DNA of 64,000 nucleotides from Limnohabitans sp. T6-5 (GTDB lineage Bacteria; Pseudomonadota; Gammaproteobacteria; Burkholderiales; Burkholderiaceae_C). The notes beneath the pieces were generated by a model. It searched no databases. It saw only the letters and a program-made list of their open reading frames with translations, and was not told where the DNA came from. The DNA lies in the NCBI RefSeq assembly GCF_003063315.1, contig NZ_NERV01000001.1:558001-622000 (forward strand), in the 5' to 3' direction. The translations under genes were made by a program, and so were the position numbers. Shown here in pieces: positions 42,244-52,226 of this stretch (its first letter is position 1; each line of letters starts with the position of its first letter).

Positions 42244-42276
42244 ACAGGGGCCGCATCAGGCCCCTGTTTCATTTTC
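42244..42276 (+). terminator. Terminator after the glycine-zipper gene
   Basis: ACAGGGGCC (42244-42252) and GGCCCCTGT (42258-42266) form a 9-bp stem with a short loop, followed by TTTCATTTTC. Confidence 0.8.
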
Positions 42277-42301
42277 AGACTCGTTCTACCCGATACACAC
42301 C

Positions 42302-43973
<1,672 letters not shown>

Positions 43974-43995
43974 AGTGGGTGTCGCTTCAAATGGG

Positions 43996-44018
43996 AAACG
44001 GCCCTCGGGCCGTTTTTT
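43996..44018 (+). terminator. Terminator after argG
   Basis: AAACGGCCC and GGGCCGTTT form a 9-bp stem with a 2-base loop and run into TTTTTT. It is a strong intrinsic terminator 22 bp after the argG stop. Confidence 0.9.
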
Positions 44019-44056
44019 GTTGTCTTGCTTGGTTTGGTGGTGTTTTCCGCCCCGGT

Positions 44057-44125
44057 GCGGGCGCCTGCCGGCTCGCCTCATAACTCGCTTCGCTCGCCAA
44101 ATCGGCGAGTCCGGCAGGCGCCCGC
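44057..44125. repeat. Long palindrome with conserved core, copy 1
   Basis: GCGGGCGCCTGCCGG (44057-44071) pairs perfectly with CCGGCAGGCGCCCGC (44111-44125). The 39-bp centre contains ACTCGCTTCGCTCGCC, itself a small hairpin. The inverse of this centre recurs at 45913-45950 with different outer arms. Confidence 0.75.
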
Positions 44126-44189
44126 GCCAAGGCTGCGTTGCTGACGCATTCATCGTGACCAACTTCAATTCAACCCATACAATCCGCCC

Positions 44190-44459
44190 ATGCCCACCAT
44201 CAGCATGTTTTACGGAATCCTGGTCTCCATGTTCTTTGAGGACACGGACAGGCATCACCTCGCCCACATCCATGTGCGCTACGCAGGCGATAAAGCGGCC
44301 ATTGCCATTGACGATGGCCGAGTGTTGGCTGGAGGCTTTCCACCCAAACAACTGAAGATGGTTCAAGCTTGGATCGAAATCCACAAAGATGAACTGCTGG
44401 CCGACTGGGAACTTGCCAAGGCTGGTGAGCAGCCCTATCCGATTGACCCTTTGCGTTGA
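44190..44459 (+). CDS. DUF4160 domain protein
   Basis: An 89-residue protein: MPTISMFYGILVSMFFEDTD then HHLAHIHVRYAGDKAAIAID and PKQLKMVQAWIEIHKDELLA. The start (P-T-I-x-x-F-Y-G-I-x-I-x-M) and the H-H-x-x-H-I-H-x-x-Y pattern define DUF4160. It is followed at 11 bp by a DUF2442 gene; this pairing recurs in bacteria and is often viewed as toxin-antitoxin-like, without firm proof known to me. Confidence 0.85.
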   Translation: MPTISMFYGILVSMFFEDTDRHHLAHIHVRYAGDKAAIAIDDGRVLAGGFPPKQLKMVQAWIEIHKDELLADWELAKAGEQPYPIDPLR

Positions 44460-44470
44460 GGAGCAGGACC

Positions 44471-44713
44471 ATGCATGACTTGTTGGACGTGGTCTTTGTC
44501 AAACCCATGCAAGACCATTGGCTGGCTTTGTCGTTTGAAAACGGTGAAAACCGTTTGTTCGATGTCAAACCACTGCTGAACAAGAAGCCCTTTAAGGCAT
44601 TGCAGCAAAGGCATGTTTTTGAGCAAGCTTATGTGTTTGCCGGCACAGTGAACTGGCCCGGTAACATCGACATTGCCCCAGAGACCTTGTACGAGAGATC
44701 TGTAGCTGTCTGA
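44471..44713 (+). CDS. DUF2442 domain protein
   Basis: An 80-residue protein, MHDLLDVVFVKPMQDHWLAL then FENGENRLFDVKPLL and VFAGTVNWPGNIDIAPETLY. The W-x-x-x-I-D-I-x-P-E-x-L-Y ending is the DUF2442 signature. The ATG at 44471 has GAGGAG upstream (GAGGAGCAGGACC). It is partner to the DUF4160 gene. A terminator-like hairpin follows. Confidence 0.85.
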   Translation: MHDLLDVVFVKPMQDHWLALSFENGENRLFDVKPLLNKKPFKALQQRHVFEQAYVFAGTVNWPGNIDIAPETLYERSVAV

Positions 44714-44728
44714 CTGAATTGAGCATCA

Positions 44729-44753
44729 AAACGGCCTTCAGGCCGTATTTATT
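44729..44753 (+). terminator. Terminator after the DUF2442 gene
   Basis: ACGGCC and GGCCGT (44731-44736 and 44741-44746) around TTCA, flanked by AAA and ATTTATTT. A short but plausible intrinsic terminator, shared by the convergent XRE gene. Confidence 0.65.
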
Positions 44754-44764
44754 TACGAGATCAA

Positions 44765-45037
44765 TTACTTGTCTGAATTTGGCGCTGCTGGCGATTTAAG
44801 CAAAACCCAGGGCTCCAATTCCAGCGCCAAAGCAAAACGCTCTATGTTAGACAGCGACACATTCCAACGGGCACGTTCTACAGCAGACACATAGGTCCTG
44901 TCCAACTCGCACTCCAAAGCCAAATCCTCTTGTGACCACCCTTTGGTCACTCTCGCCACACGGATGTTGTAGGCCAAAACCTCCCGCAAGTTATCGCTTG
45001 CAGGCAATTTTTTGGGCAACGAGGGCTTTGCAGACAT
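44765..45037 (-). CDS. XRE-family helix-turn-helix regulator
   Basis: A 90-residue DNA-binding protein. The HTH spans about residues 19-75: LAYNIRVARVTKGWSQEDLA, LECELDRTYVSAVERARWNV, SLSNIERFALALELEPWVLL. There is no other domain. Such single-domain XRE proteins often control restriction-modification or mobile-element genes. It converges on the DUF4160/DUF2442 pair and is divergent from the lipoprotein gene with a 102-bp spacer, so either could be its target. Confidence 0.85.
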   Translation of the reverse strand: MSAKPSLPKKLPASDNLREVLAYNIRVARVTKGWSQEDLALECELDRTYVSAVERARWNVSLSNIERFALALELEPWVLLKSPAAPNSDK

Positions 45038-45139
45038 CCCTCAAATATGTTTTCTTGTATAGTTTGCATCTACGGAGTTTGCTTCACATATTTGATGCAG
45101 CCAACGTAACCCAGCCAACTTATCAAACGAAGGGTAAAA

Positions 45140-45865
45140 ATGAACACGAAATTCAAATTCAGTCTGATCGCCTGCGCTGCTGCGGTCTTGACGGCATGTG
45201 GTGGCGGAGGCGGCAGCACTTCCGTGAATACGGCCGAAGGTCTATGGCAAGGCCCATCCTCTACGGGCGCCAATGTCACAGTGGCGGTACTTGAAAACGG
45301 CGAAGCTTGGGGTGGCGCAACCTTTGGCAATACGCTCATCAGTGCCATTGCAGGAACCGCCACCGGAAATGGCACTTCATTTTCAGCATCCGGCTCCGAA
45401 TTTGCGTTCAGCTCAAACAGCGTTGGTACAGGCACTTACACCGGAACAGTGACGCAAAAACAGCGCATTCAGGCCACCAGCAACAATGGCAGCACAATCA
45501 ACCTTGCCTACAACCCCTATTACGACCAAGGCGTCACGGCTGCGGAAATCGCTGGAAACTACACACTGTCTGGCAGAACCGCTCGTTATTCGATCACGAA
45601 CATGACCTTCACCATTGGCGCCAATGGAAATTTCACGATTGTGGACAACGGGTGCATTACCACAGGCACAGCAACACCAAGAGCATCGGGCAAAGCCATC
45701 GTGAATGTGACCGCGACAGGAACTGGCACTTGTGCTCTTGGCAACGGTGTTTCACTCAGTGGCATCGCAGTTTTAGACAAAACAACAACGCCGAACACGC
45801 TCTCTGTCATTGCATTGAACAGTGGCAAGACGGATGGTTTGTTCTTGCTAGGTCGCAAAAACTGA
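45140..45865 (+). CDS. Putative lipoprotein, beta-rich
   Basis: A 241-residue protein with lipoprotein signal MNTKFKFSLIACAAAVLTAC (Cys20) and a GGGGGS linker. The mature part is low in charge and rich in Gly, Thr, Ser and Asn (for example SAIAGTATGNGTSFSASGSE, GTGTYTGTVTQKQRIQATSN), suggesting a repetitive beta structure. It contains two cysteines (C174 and C193 region) in the C-terminal third. No family recognised; similar low-complexity lipoproteins are common in Burkholderiales. Confidence 0.75.
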   Translation: MNTKFKFSLIACAAAVLTACGGGGGSTSVNTAEGLWQGPSSTGANVTVAVLENGEAWGGATFGNTLISAIAGTATGNGTSFSASGSEFAFSSNSVGTGTYTGTVTQKQRIQATSNNGSTINLAYNPYYDQGVTAAEIAGNYTLSGRTARYSITNMTFTIGANGNFTIVDNGCITTGTATPRASGKAIVNVTATGTGTCALGNGVSLSGIAVLDKTTTPNTLSVIALNSGKTDGLFLLGRKN

Positions 45866-45890
45866 CCTGATGAACGCATCCCCAACGTAG

Positions 45891-45972
45891 CGCCGGGTTG
45901 GGGCCTGAGCGGATCGGCCGATTTGGCGAGCGAAGCGAGTATGAGGCCGACCGCTCAGGCCACAACCCGGCG
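45891..45972. repeat. Long palindrome with conserved core, copy 2
   Basis: A 22-base arm at 45891-45912 pairs with 45951-45972 with one mismatch. The centre, GGCCGATTTGGCGAGCGAAG followed by CGAGTATGAGGCC, matches the inverse of the centre of copy 1, while the arms differ completely. It sits between the lipoprotein gene and the 3' end of murB, where both transcripts must end. Confidence 0.75.
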
Positions 45973-45995
45973 CGACAAACCACCACGAACAAGCC

Positions 45996-47048
45996 TCAAA
46001 TCACCACAGGCTCCGGCTCCAGCCGAATCCCGAACCGCTCATACACGCTGGTCTGAATCGCCTTGGCCAGCGTCATCACCTCGCCCCCCGTGCAAGGATT
46101 CTCGCGCCCACCCCGGTTGACCAGCACCAGCGCCTGCTTTTCATAGACCCCGGCGTGGCCCACGGTTTTGCCTTTCCAGCCGCAGGCGTCGATCAACCAG
46201 CCTGCCGCCAGCTTGATCGTGCCGTCGGCCATGGGGTAATGCACCACCTTGGGGTCGCGGGCGATGATGTCGGCGCATTGCTCGGGGGTCACGGTGGGGT
46301 TTTTGAAGAAGCTGCCCGCATTGCCGATCACAGCCGGGTCGGGCAGTTTGGCGCGGCGGATCGCCACCACCCAGTCAAAAATCTGGCGGGCATCGGGGCT
46401 GTGGATGCCGGTCTCGGCCATCTTGCGCTCCAGGTCCAGATAGCCCAGCTCGGGCTTCCAGCGCTTGGGTAGCGCAAAGCGCACCCGCAAAATCACCGCA
46501 CGGCCCGCCAGGCCCAGGCCATCCGCCCCCCCCGATGCGTGTTTGAACACCGAATCACGGTAACTGAAACCGCACTGCGCGGCGTTCAGGCTGAACAGCT
46601 CGCCCGTGAACATGTCCATGGCGTCGAGCGAGTCAAAGCGGTCTTGCAACTCCACACCATAGGCACCGATGTTTTGCACGGGCGACGCGCCCACGGTGCC
46701 GGGGATCAGGGCCATGTTTTCGAGGCCCGGATAACCATGATCGAGCGTCCAGGCCACCAGCTCGTGCCAATCCACACCGGCTCCGACTTCGACGATCCAA
46801 TGTTTGTCGGTCTCAGACGCCAGGCGCAAGCCCGGCACCTCCACCTTGAGCACCAGCGCCTTGACGTCGCCCGTGAGCACAATGTTGCTGCCGCCGCCCA
46901 GCACTTGGCGCGGCAAGGTGGCCAGTTGGGGGTCGGCCAACACGGCCCGCAGGTCGGCCTCTGAGCGCACCCGCACCAAAGCCTGGGCTTTGGCGGCGAT
47001 GCCGAACGTGTTGTAAGGCTGCAGGGGGACATTTTTCTCCAGGATCAT
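45996..47048 (-). CDS. murB: UDP-N-acetylenolpyruvoylglucosamine reductase
   Basis: NADPH/FAD-dependent reduction giving UDP-MurNAc for peptidoglycan. The 350-residue length fits type I Mur[21 protein letters not shown] opens the FAD domain. [20 protein letters not shown] carries the flavin-binding glycines, [10 protein letters not shown] the active-site Arg, and [17 protein letters not shown] the catalytic Ser. The ATG at 47048 is 40 bp from the divergent yajQ start. Confidence 0.96.
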   Translation of the reverse strand: MILEKNVPLQPYNTFGIAAKAQALVRVRSEADLRAVLADPQLATLPRQVLGGGSNIVLTGDVKALVLKVEVPGLRLASETDKHWIVEVGAGVDWHELVAWTLDHGYPGLENMALIPGTVGASPVQNIGAYGVELQDRFDSLDAMDMFTGELFSLNAAQCGFSYRDSVFKHASGGADGLGLAGRAVILRVRFALPKRWKPELGYLDLERKMAETGIHSPDARQIFDWVVAIRRAKLPDPAVIGNAGSFFKNPTVTPEQCADIIARDPKVVHYPMADGTIKLAAGWLIDACGWKGKTVGHAGVYEKQALVLVNRGGRENPCTGGEVMTLAKAIQTSVYERFGIRLEPEPVVI

Positions 47049-47088
47049 GGGAGAATTGTCGCATTCTCAACCTTTGATTTTTTCCAAC

Positions 47089-47574
47089 ATGCCCTCGTTT
47101 GATACCGTTTGCGAACCCAATATGGTCGAAGTGCGCAACGCCGTTGACACCTCCGCCAAGGAAATCGGCACCCGTTTCGACTTCAAAGGCACCTCCGCCG
47201 CCATCGAGCTCAAGGACAAAGAGATCACGATGTTCGGCGATGCCGACTTTCAGCTCACGCAGGTCGAAGACATCCTGCGCAACAAGCTCACCAAGCGCAA
47301 TGTGGACGTGCGCTTTCTGGACATTGGCAAGGTCGAAAAAATCGGCGGCGACAAGGTCAAGCAGGTGATCAAGGTCAAAAACGGCATCGAAACCGAAGAC
47401 GCCAAGAAGATCACCCGCCTCATCAAGGACAGCAAGATCAAGGTGCAAGCGTCCATCCAGGGCGACGCGGTGCGCGTCACCGGCGCCAAGCGCGATGACC
47501 TGCAAGCGGCCATGGCGCTCTTGCGCAAGGACATGACCGAGCTGCCACTGTCGTTCGACAACTTCCGCGATTAA
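47089..47574 (+). CDS. yajQ: YajQ family nucleotide-binding protein
   Basis: A 161-residue cytoplasmic protein starting [20 protein letters not shown], with [20 protein letters not shown] and [20 protein letters not shown], ending in PLSFDNFRD. Family members bind RNA and, in some species, cyclic di-GMP as transcriptional co-regulators. It is divergent from murB. REP-like elements follow. Confidence 0.95.
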   Translation: MPSFDTVCEPNMVEVRNAVDTSAKEIGTRFDFKGTSAAIELKDKEITMFGDADFQLTQVEDILRNKLTKRNVDVRFLDIGKVEKIGGDKVKQVIKVKNGIETEDAKKITRLIKDSKIKVQASIQGDAVRVTGAKRDDLQAAMALLRKDMTELPLSFDNFRD

Positions 47575-47579
47575 GGTCA

Positions 47580-47705
47580 ATCGCTTGCAGGGCAAGCTCC
47601 CACAAGGGTTGCGGCTACGTTGCCTGTTCGATGTGGGAGCCAGCCTTGCTGGCGATTTGATCAACAGCGGTACACGAGCGATCGCTGGCAGGGCAAGATC
47701 CTACA
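47580..47705. repeat. REP-like elements, TGTGGGAGC type, three units
   Basis: Units at 47580-47603 (ends AAGCTCCCACA), 47632-47656 (starts TGTGGGAGCCAGCCTTGCTG) and 47681-47705 (ends AAGATCCTACA) alternate in orientation. Each carries a small internal hairpin (TTGCAGGGCAAG, CAGCCTTGCTGG). They are related to the pair at 25919. Confidence 0.7.
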
Positions 47706-47732
47706 GAGAGCGGCCCTCCAAAGCCTGATGCG

Positions 47733-48362
47733 TCAGGCTTTTTTTGCGCCCAGTTTCGACTCGGTGCCCGCCAACAGGCGGTCGATGTTCTCGCGGTGAC
47801 GCCAGACCAGCAGCAAGGCCATCACGGCCAAGCACAGCACTTCGGCACCAGCGGCTTGCCAGGCCACGCCATCGCCAAACAGGAAAAACACCGGCGCAAA
47901 CACCGCCGCCACCATGGACGCCAGCGACACATAGCGGCTGAAATACACCACGATGGCAAAGGTGCCCACGGTGGCCAGCGCCAGCAGACCGTTCACGCCC
48001 ACCAGCACCCCCACCGCCGTGGCCACGCCCTTGCCGCCTTTGAAGCCAAAGAACACCGGGTACAAATGCCCCAGAAACGCCGCCAAGCCAGCCAAGGCGG
48101 CCACGCCAGAGCCCAAACCATAAGGCTGGCCCAAGGCCAACACCAGCGCCACAGGCAACCAGCCCTTGAAAGCGTCCAGCAGCAAGGTCAGGATGGCGGC
48201 TTTTTTACTGCCCGAGCGCAGCACATTGGTGGCGCCGGGGTTTTTGCTGCCGTAGCTGCGGGGGTCGTTCAGGCCCATCAGGCGGCTGACGATCACCGCA
48301 AAACTGAGCGAGCCCACAAGATACGCAGCAAAAACCGCGCCCACTTGAATCCACATCTCCAT
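47733..48362 (-). CDS. plsY: Glycerol-3-phosphate acyltransferase PlsY
   Basis: Acyl-phosphate:glycerol-3-phosphate acyltransferase in the inner membrane, making lysophosphatidate. The protein is 209 residues from the ATG at 48362, which has GGGAG upstream. Five to six helices are seen. [20 protein letters not shown] (about 38-57) and [20 protein letters not shown] (about 95-114) are the conserved cytoplasmic motifs. The open frame continues upstream but that part is antisense-like noise. Confidence 0.95.
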   Translation of the reverse strand: MEMWIQVGAVFAAYLVGSLSFAVIVSRLMGLNDPRSYGSKNPGATNVLRSGSKKAAILTLLLDAFKGWLPVALVLALGQPYGLGSGVAALAGLAAFLGHLYPVFFGFKGGKGVATAVGVLVGVNGLLALATVGTFAIVVYFSRYVSLASMVAAVFAPVFFLFGDGVAWQAAGAEVLCLAVMALLLVWRHRENIDRLLAGTESKLGAKKA

Positions 48363-48390
48363 CTTGATCTCCCTTGTTTTTGAAGTGGCG

Positions 48391-48882
48391 TCATTCTGCC
48401 AGCGCGCAATGGACCGGCTTGGCGTCCAGTAGCTGCACGCACACCTGCGGGTCGATGCCCACCAGATAACCACGCCTGCCGCCGTTGATGCAGATGCGCG
48501 GCAAGGCGAGGATGGTCTCCTCGATGAACACCGGCATCTGCCTGCGCGTGGCAAAAGGCGAGGTGCCGCCCACCAGGTAACCACTGTGCCGGTTGGCCAC
48601 CTCGGGCGCACACGGCTCGATGGATTTGAGGCCCACTTGCCGCGCCAGGTTTTTGGTCGACACCTTGCGGTTGCCGTGCATCAGCACCACCAGCGGCTTG
48701 GCGTCTTGGTCCTGCATGATCAGGGTCTTGACCACGCTGAAGGGGTCCATGCCCAGCACCTGCGCGCTGTGCTGGGCACCGCCGTGCTCTAGGTACTCGT
48801 AAGGGTGCTCGGTAAAGCTCACCCCGTGCTGGCGCAAAAGCGCCGTGGCCGGGGTTTCACTGACTTTGTCTTTTTTGGCCAT
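48391..48882 (-). CDS. ybaK: Cys-tRNA(Pro)/aminoacyl-tRNA deacylase, YbaK/EbsC family
   Basis: Trans-editing enzyme that clears misacylated tRNA-Pro. The 163-residue protein has [40 protein letters not shown] with the conserved Lys near residue 76, and [20 protein letters not shown], which is the typical G-G-x-S-P-F-G-like loop with Ala for the usual Gly. It lies 28 bp upstream of plsY on the same strand. Confidence 0.92.
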   Translation of the reverse strand: MAKKDKVSETPATALLRQHGVSFTEHPYEYLEHGGAQHSAQVLGMDPFSVVKTLIMQDQDAKPLVVLMHGNRKVSTKNLARQVGLKSIEPCAPEVANRHSGYLVGGTSPFATRRQMPVFIEETILALPRICINGGRRGYLVGIDPQVCVQLLDAKPVHCALAE

Positions 48883-48897
48883 GCGCCAAAACCCCCA

Positions 48898-49956
48898 TCA
48901 CAGGGATGGATCGCGGATTTCCCAGCGGATCTGGTCAATGGCCTTGAGCACCTCGGGCGAGAGTTGCACCGACCAAGCGGCCAGGTCTTCGTCCAGCTGC
49001 GCCAACGAAGTCACGCCAATGATGGTGCTGGTCACGTTCCAGCGGTGGTAGCAAAACGCCAAGGCCATTTCGGTGGGCGTCATGCCGTTGTCACGCGCCA
49101 GCTGGTTGTAGCGGCGCGCTGCGGCCAGAGACTCGGGGCGCGACCAGCGCTGCTTGCGCACCGACTCGTAGCGGGACACGCGGCCATCGGGGGCGCCAGG
49201 GCCTTCGAAGCCGGTTTCGTCGTACTTGCCAGTGAGCAAGCCAAAGCCCAGCGGCGAATAAGCCAGCAAGGACACATTCAGGCGGTGACAGGTCTCGTCC
49301 AACCCGTTGTCGTACACCCGGTTGACCAACGCATAAGGGTTTTGCACGGTGGCCACGCGGGGCAGGCCGTGCTGCTCGGCCAGGTGCACGAATTCATGCA
49401 CGCCGTAGGGTGTTTCGTTGGACAGGCCGATGTGGCGCACCTTGCCCGCCTTGACCAGCTGGGCCAAAGCATCCAGCTGCTCGTGGATGGAGGTGGCCGA
49501 CTTGTCCTTGCTCGGGTCGAAATAATGGAAGCCCAATGCCATCACATGGCGCTCGGGCCAGTGGATTTGGTACAGGTCAATCACATCGGTCTGCAGGCGG
49601 CGCAAACTGCCTTCGCACGAGGTCAAGATGTCTTGCGCCGTCATGCCCGTGCCCTCTCGCACCCAAGGCATGCCACGCGAGGGCCCCGCCACCTTGGTGG
49701 CCAGCACCAGCTTCTGGCGGGCGCCGGGGTTCTTGGCAAACCAGTTGCCGATGTAGGTTTCAGTCAGGCCACAGGTGTCGGCCGTGGCGGGCACGGCGTA
49801 CATCTCGGCGGTGTCGATGAAATTGATGCCAGCGGCCAAAGAACGGTCGAGGATGGCATGGGCCCCTTCTTCGCTCACTTGCTGGCCAAAGGTCATGGTG
49901 CCCAGGCAAATAGGGGTCACCTGCAGATCGGTTTGGCCAAGTTGGACAAGTTTCAT
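48898..49956 (-). CDS. Aldo/keto reductase (Tas-like)
   Basis: A 352-residue NADPH-dependent TIM-barrel reductase. GINFIDTAEMYAVPATADTC gives the catalytic Asp and Tyr, KLVLATKVAGP the Lys and IDLYQIHWPERHV the His. LAYSPLGFGLLTGKYDETGF and the C-terminal Gly/Ser/Arg region bind NADPH. The family resembles Tas of E. coli. Its substrate is unknown. It ends 15 bp before ybaK. Confidence 0.9.
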   Translation of the reverse strand: MKLVQLGQTDLQVTPICLGTMTFGQQVSEEGAHAILDRSLAAGINFIDTAEMYAVPATADTCGLTETYIGNWFAKNPGARQKLVLATKVAGPSRGMPWVREGTGMTAQDILTSCEGSLRRLQTDVIDLYQIHWPERHVMALGFHYFDPSKDKSATSIHEQLDALAQLVKAGKVRHIGLSNETPYGVHEFVHLAEQHGLPRVATVQNPYALVNRVYDNGLDETCHRLNVSLLAYSPLGFGLLTGKYDETGFEGPGAPDGRVSRYESVRKQRWSRPESLAAARRYNQLARDNGMTPTEMALAFCYHRWNVTSTIIGVTSLAQLDEDLAAWSVQLSPEVLKAIDQIRWEIRDPSL

Positions 49957-50074
49957 GGGGTTTCCTGTGAAGTTTTTTTATTCGGTCACTGCGGGCACAC
50001 ACTGCGCCCGGACAGATTGTGCTTATTTTGTCATGCCCGTTTATTGGGTCGCTGAGCTGACAGGTGTTCAATCA

Positions 50075-50446
50075 TCAGGGCTGTAGCAGCTTGTACCTTC
50101 GGGTCTGACGTTGGGGCCTCCGGCAAAGGCCCATGTCGGGGTCTTCGACCACCGACCTACAAATGCTCCCGTAGGTCGGTACTCGGAGAGTCCGACATCT
50201 CTGCGCGTCACAACCATCGCCAGCACCGGCGCCACTCGCCTGTCGGCCACCAAACGTCGGGGTCTTCGACCGCCGACCTACAAATGCCCCCCGTAGGTCG
50301 GTACTCGGAGAGTCCGACATCTCTGCGCGTCACAACCATCGCCAGCACCGGCGCCACTCGCCTGTCGGCCACCAAACGTCGGGGTCTTCGACCACCGACC
50401 TACAAGCCCCCTGTCTCCGTAGGTCGGCACTCGGAGAGTCCGACAT
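50075..50446. repeat. Array of alternating REP-like hairpins, about 122-126 bp period
   Basis: GTAGGTCGGTACTCGGAGAG begins at 50171 and 50293, and a one-base variant at 50419. Between them stand the same 60-bp filler and inverse-type units GTCGGGGTCTTCGACCACCG (or GCCG). The array starts with a half unit near 50075. The 49957-50465 gap holds no gene; open frames here follow the repeats. Confidence 0.8.
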
Positions 50447-50465
50447 GGACTTGTGTTCAGGCCTT

Positions 50466-52199
50466 TCAGGTCGCCGCGCCAGTGGCACGCGCCTCTTCCT
50501 GCAAGCGCAGCACGCGGCGCTGCACCTTGCCGGTGGTGGTCATCGGCAACTGGTCGATGAACTCGATCTCCTTGGGGTATTCATAAGGGGCCAGCAATGC
50601 ACGCACATGCAACTGCAGCGACTGGCGCACCTCGTCTTCAAACTGCGCGCTGCTGGCCGCGCGCGCACGTTGCGCCAGCGCGTCGGGCGACAGCACCACA
50701 TAGGCCTTCACCAACGCGCCCCGGTCCTGGTCCGGCTTGGGCACCACGGCGGCGTTGGCCACGGCCGGGTGTTTGACCAGGCAGTTCTCGATCTCGCCCG
50801 GCCCGATGCGGTAGCCCGCCGCCTTGAACATGTCGTCGGTGCGGCCTTGGTACCAAAGGTAGCCGTCCTCATCGCACACGGCCATGTCCCCCGTGCGGCA
50901 CCAGTCGCCCGTGTATTTAGCGGTGGTGGCCTTGTCTTTGTTCCAGTAGCCCAAAAAGAACACCGGGTCGAGGTGGCCGTGCACATCGAGCCGGTTCACC
51001 GCCACCTCGCCAGGCGTGCCTGCGGGGCACTCGCGCCCTGCCTCGTCGATCACTGCCACGCGGTGGCCGGGATAGCCCTTGCCCATGCTGCCGGGTTTGG
51101 CGGGCCACAGGCGCGCACAGTTGCCCACCACGTAGTTGATTTCGGTCTGGCCAAACATCTCGTTCACCGTCACGCCCAACTGCTCCTGGCAGTAGGCAAA
51201 CACCGCGTCACCCACCGCCTCGCCCGCGCTCATGATGGCCTGCAACTTCAGGCTGTAGCGCGATTTCGCATCGGGCACGGCCTTCATCATGGCCTTGAGC
51301 GCGGTCGGGAACAAAAAGGTGTGTGTCACCCCGTGGCTGTGCAAAATCTCGAACGCCGCTTCGGGCGAAAACCGCCCGTTGAAGGCCACGATGGGCCGTC
51401 CAAAGTACAAGCTGGGCAGCAAGGCGTCCATCAGCCCGCCGGTCCAGGCCCAGTCGGCGGGCGACCAGAACACCGCTTTCGACGGACGCTCGGCCTTGAA
51501 CGGGTCAAAACCAAACCAGTTTTGGCTGCACACAAAACCCGTGAGGTTGCCGATCATGGCGCGGTGCGGGATCAAGGCCCCCTTGGGGTTGCCGGTGGTA
51601 CCGCTGGTGTAGATCAGCACCGCCGGGTCTTCGGCCCGCGTGCTCACGGGCTTGAACTGGCCCGACTCTTCGGCCAGCGCCGTGTCGTAGTCCAGGTCGG
51701 CCTGTTGGGCTGCCTGCCCGACGCCAATCAGGGTCTGCAAGCCGGGGCAGTCGGGGCGCGCTTGCAGCACAGCGGCTACGGCCGCCTCGTCGCAAATGAC
51801 GACCCGTGACTGGCTGTCATTGATCCGAAATGACAGCGCCTCCGGCCCAAACAGCATCGACAGCGGCATGGCCACCGCACCCATTTGCAGCACCGCCATG
51901 TAGGCCACAGCCGTCTCAAAGCGCTGGGGCATGACGATGGCCACCCGGTCACCGCGCTGCACCCCTTGGCGAGCCAGCACCCGGCTCAGACGATTGGCCG
52001 CCTGCTGTAGCTGGGCAAACGTCCACTGCCGAGCAGCGCCCTCCTGCACATGTTCTCGGATCGCCACACGCCGCGCCGCATCGCCCCCCTGCGCCCAGCG
52101 GCCGCAGCACACCTGCGCAATGTTGAAACTTTTCGGCACCTTCCAGCCAAAACCCTGGTGCACGCTGGCGTAGTGGTCATGGGTGCGACTCTTTTTCAT
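50466..52199 (-). CDS. Acyl-CoA synthetase (AMP-binding, medium-chain/acetate-like)
   Basis: ATP-dependent ligase activating a carboxylic acid to acyl-CoA. The protein has about 577 residues from the ATG at 52199. The AMP-binding motif is AVLIYTSGTTGNPKGALIPH (about 190), NEMFGQTEINYVVGN follows, and DWCRTGDMAVCDEDGYLWYQ and RTDDMFKAAGYRIGPGEIE form the hinge. The C-terminal lysine lies in QLPMTTTGKVQRRVLR. Its acid substrate is not known. It is divergent from the alpha/beta hydrolase gene (27 bp between start codons). Confidence 0.9.
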   Translation of the reverse strand: MKKSRTHDHYASVHQGFGWKVPKSFNIAQVCCGRWAQGGDAARRVAIREHVQEGAARQWTFAQLQQAANRLSRVLARQGVQRGDRVAIVMPQRFETAVAYMAVLQMGAVAMPLSMLFGPEALSFRINDSQSRVVICDEAAVAAVLQARPDCPGLQTLIGVGQAAQQADLDYDTALAEESGQFKPVSTRAEDPAVLIYTSGTTGNPKGALIPHRAMIGNLTGFVCSQNWFGFDPFKAERPSKAVFWSPADWAWTGGLMDALLPSLYFGRPIVAFNGRFSPEAAFEILHSHGVTHTFLFPTALKAMMKAVPDAKSRYSLKLQAIMSAGEAVGDAVFAYCQEQLGVTVNEMFGQTEINYVVGNCARLWPAKPGSMGKGYPGHRVAVIDEAGRECPAGTPGEVAVNRLDVHGHLDPVFFLGYWNKDKATTAKYTGDWCRTGDMAVCDEDGYLWYQGRTDDMFKAAGYRIGPGEIENCLVKHPAVANAAVVPKPDQDRGALVKAYVVLSPDALAQRARAASSAQFEDEVRQSLQLHVRALLAPYEYPKEIEFIDQLPMTTTGKVQRRVLRLQEEARATGAAT

Positions 52200-52226
52200 C
52201 GTTTGTCTCCGTATGATGTGGCCCAT

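Noticed and set aside
44041-44150. A CRISPR or attachment-site reading of the palindrome after argG
   Set aside because: Only one palindrome is present there, with perfect self-complementarity; it is better explained as a structured repeat.
50171-50446. CRISPR-like regular spacing
   Set aside because: The intervals between repeats are themselves repeated, the units are self-complementary REP-type hairpins, and there are no cas genes.
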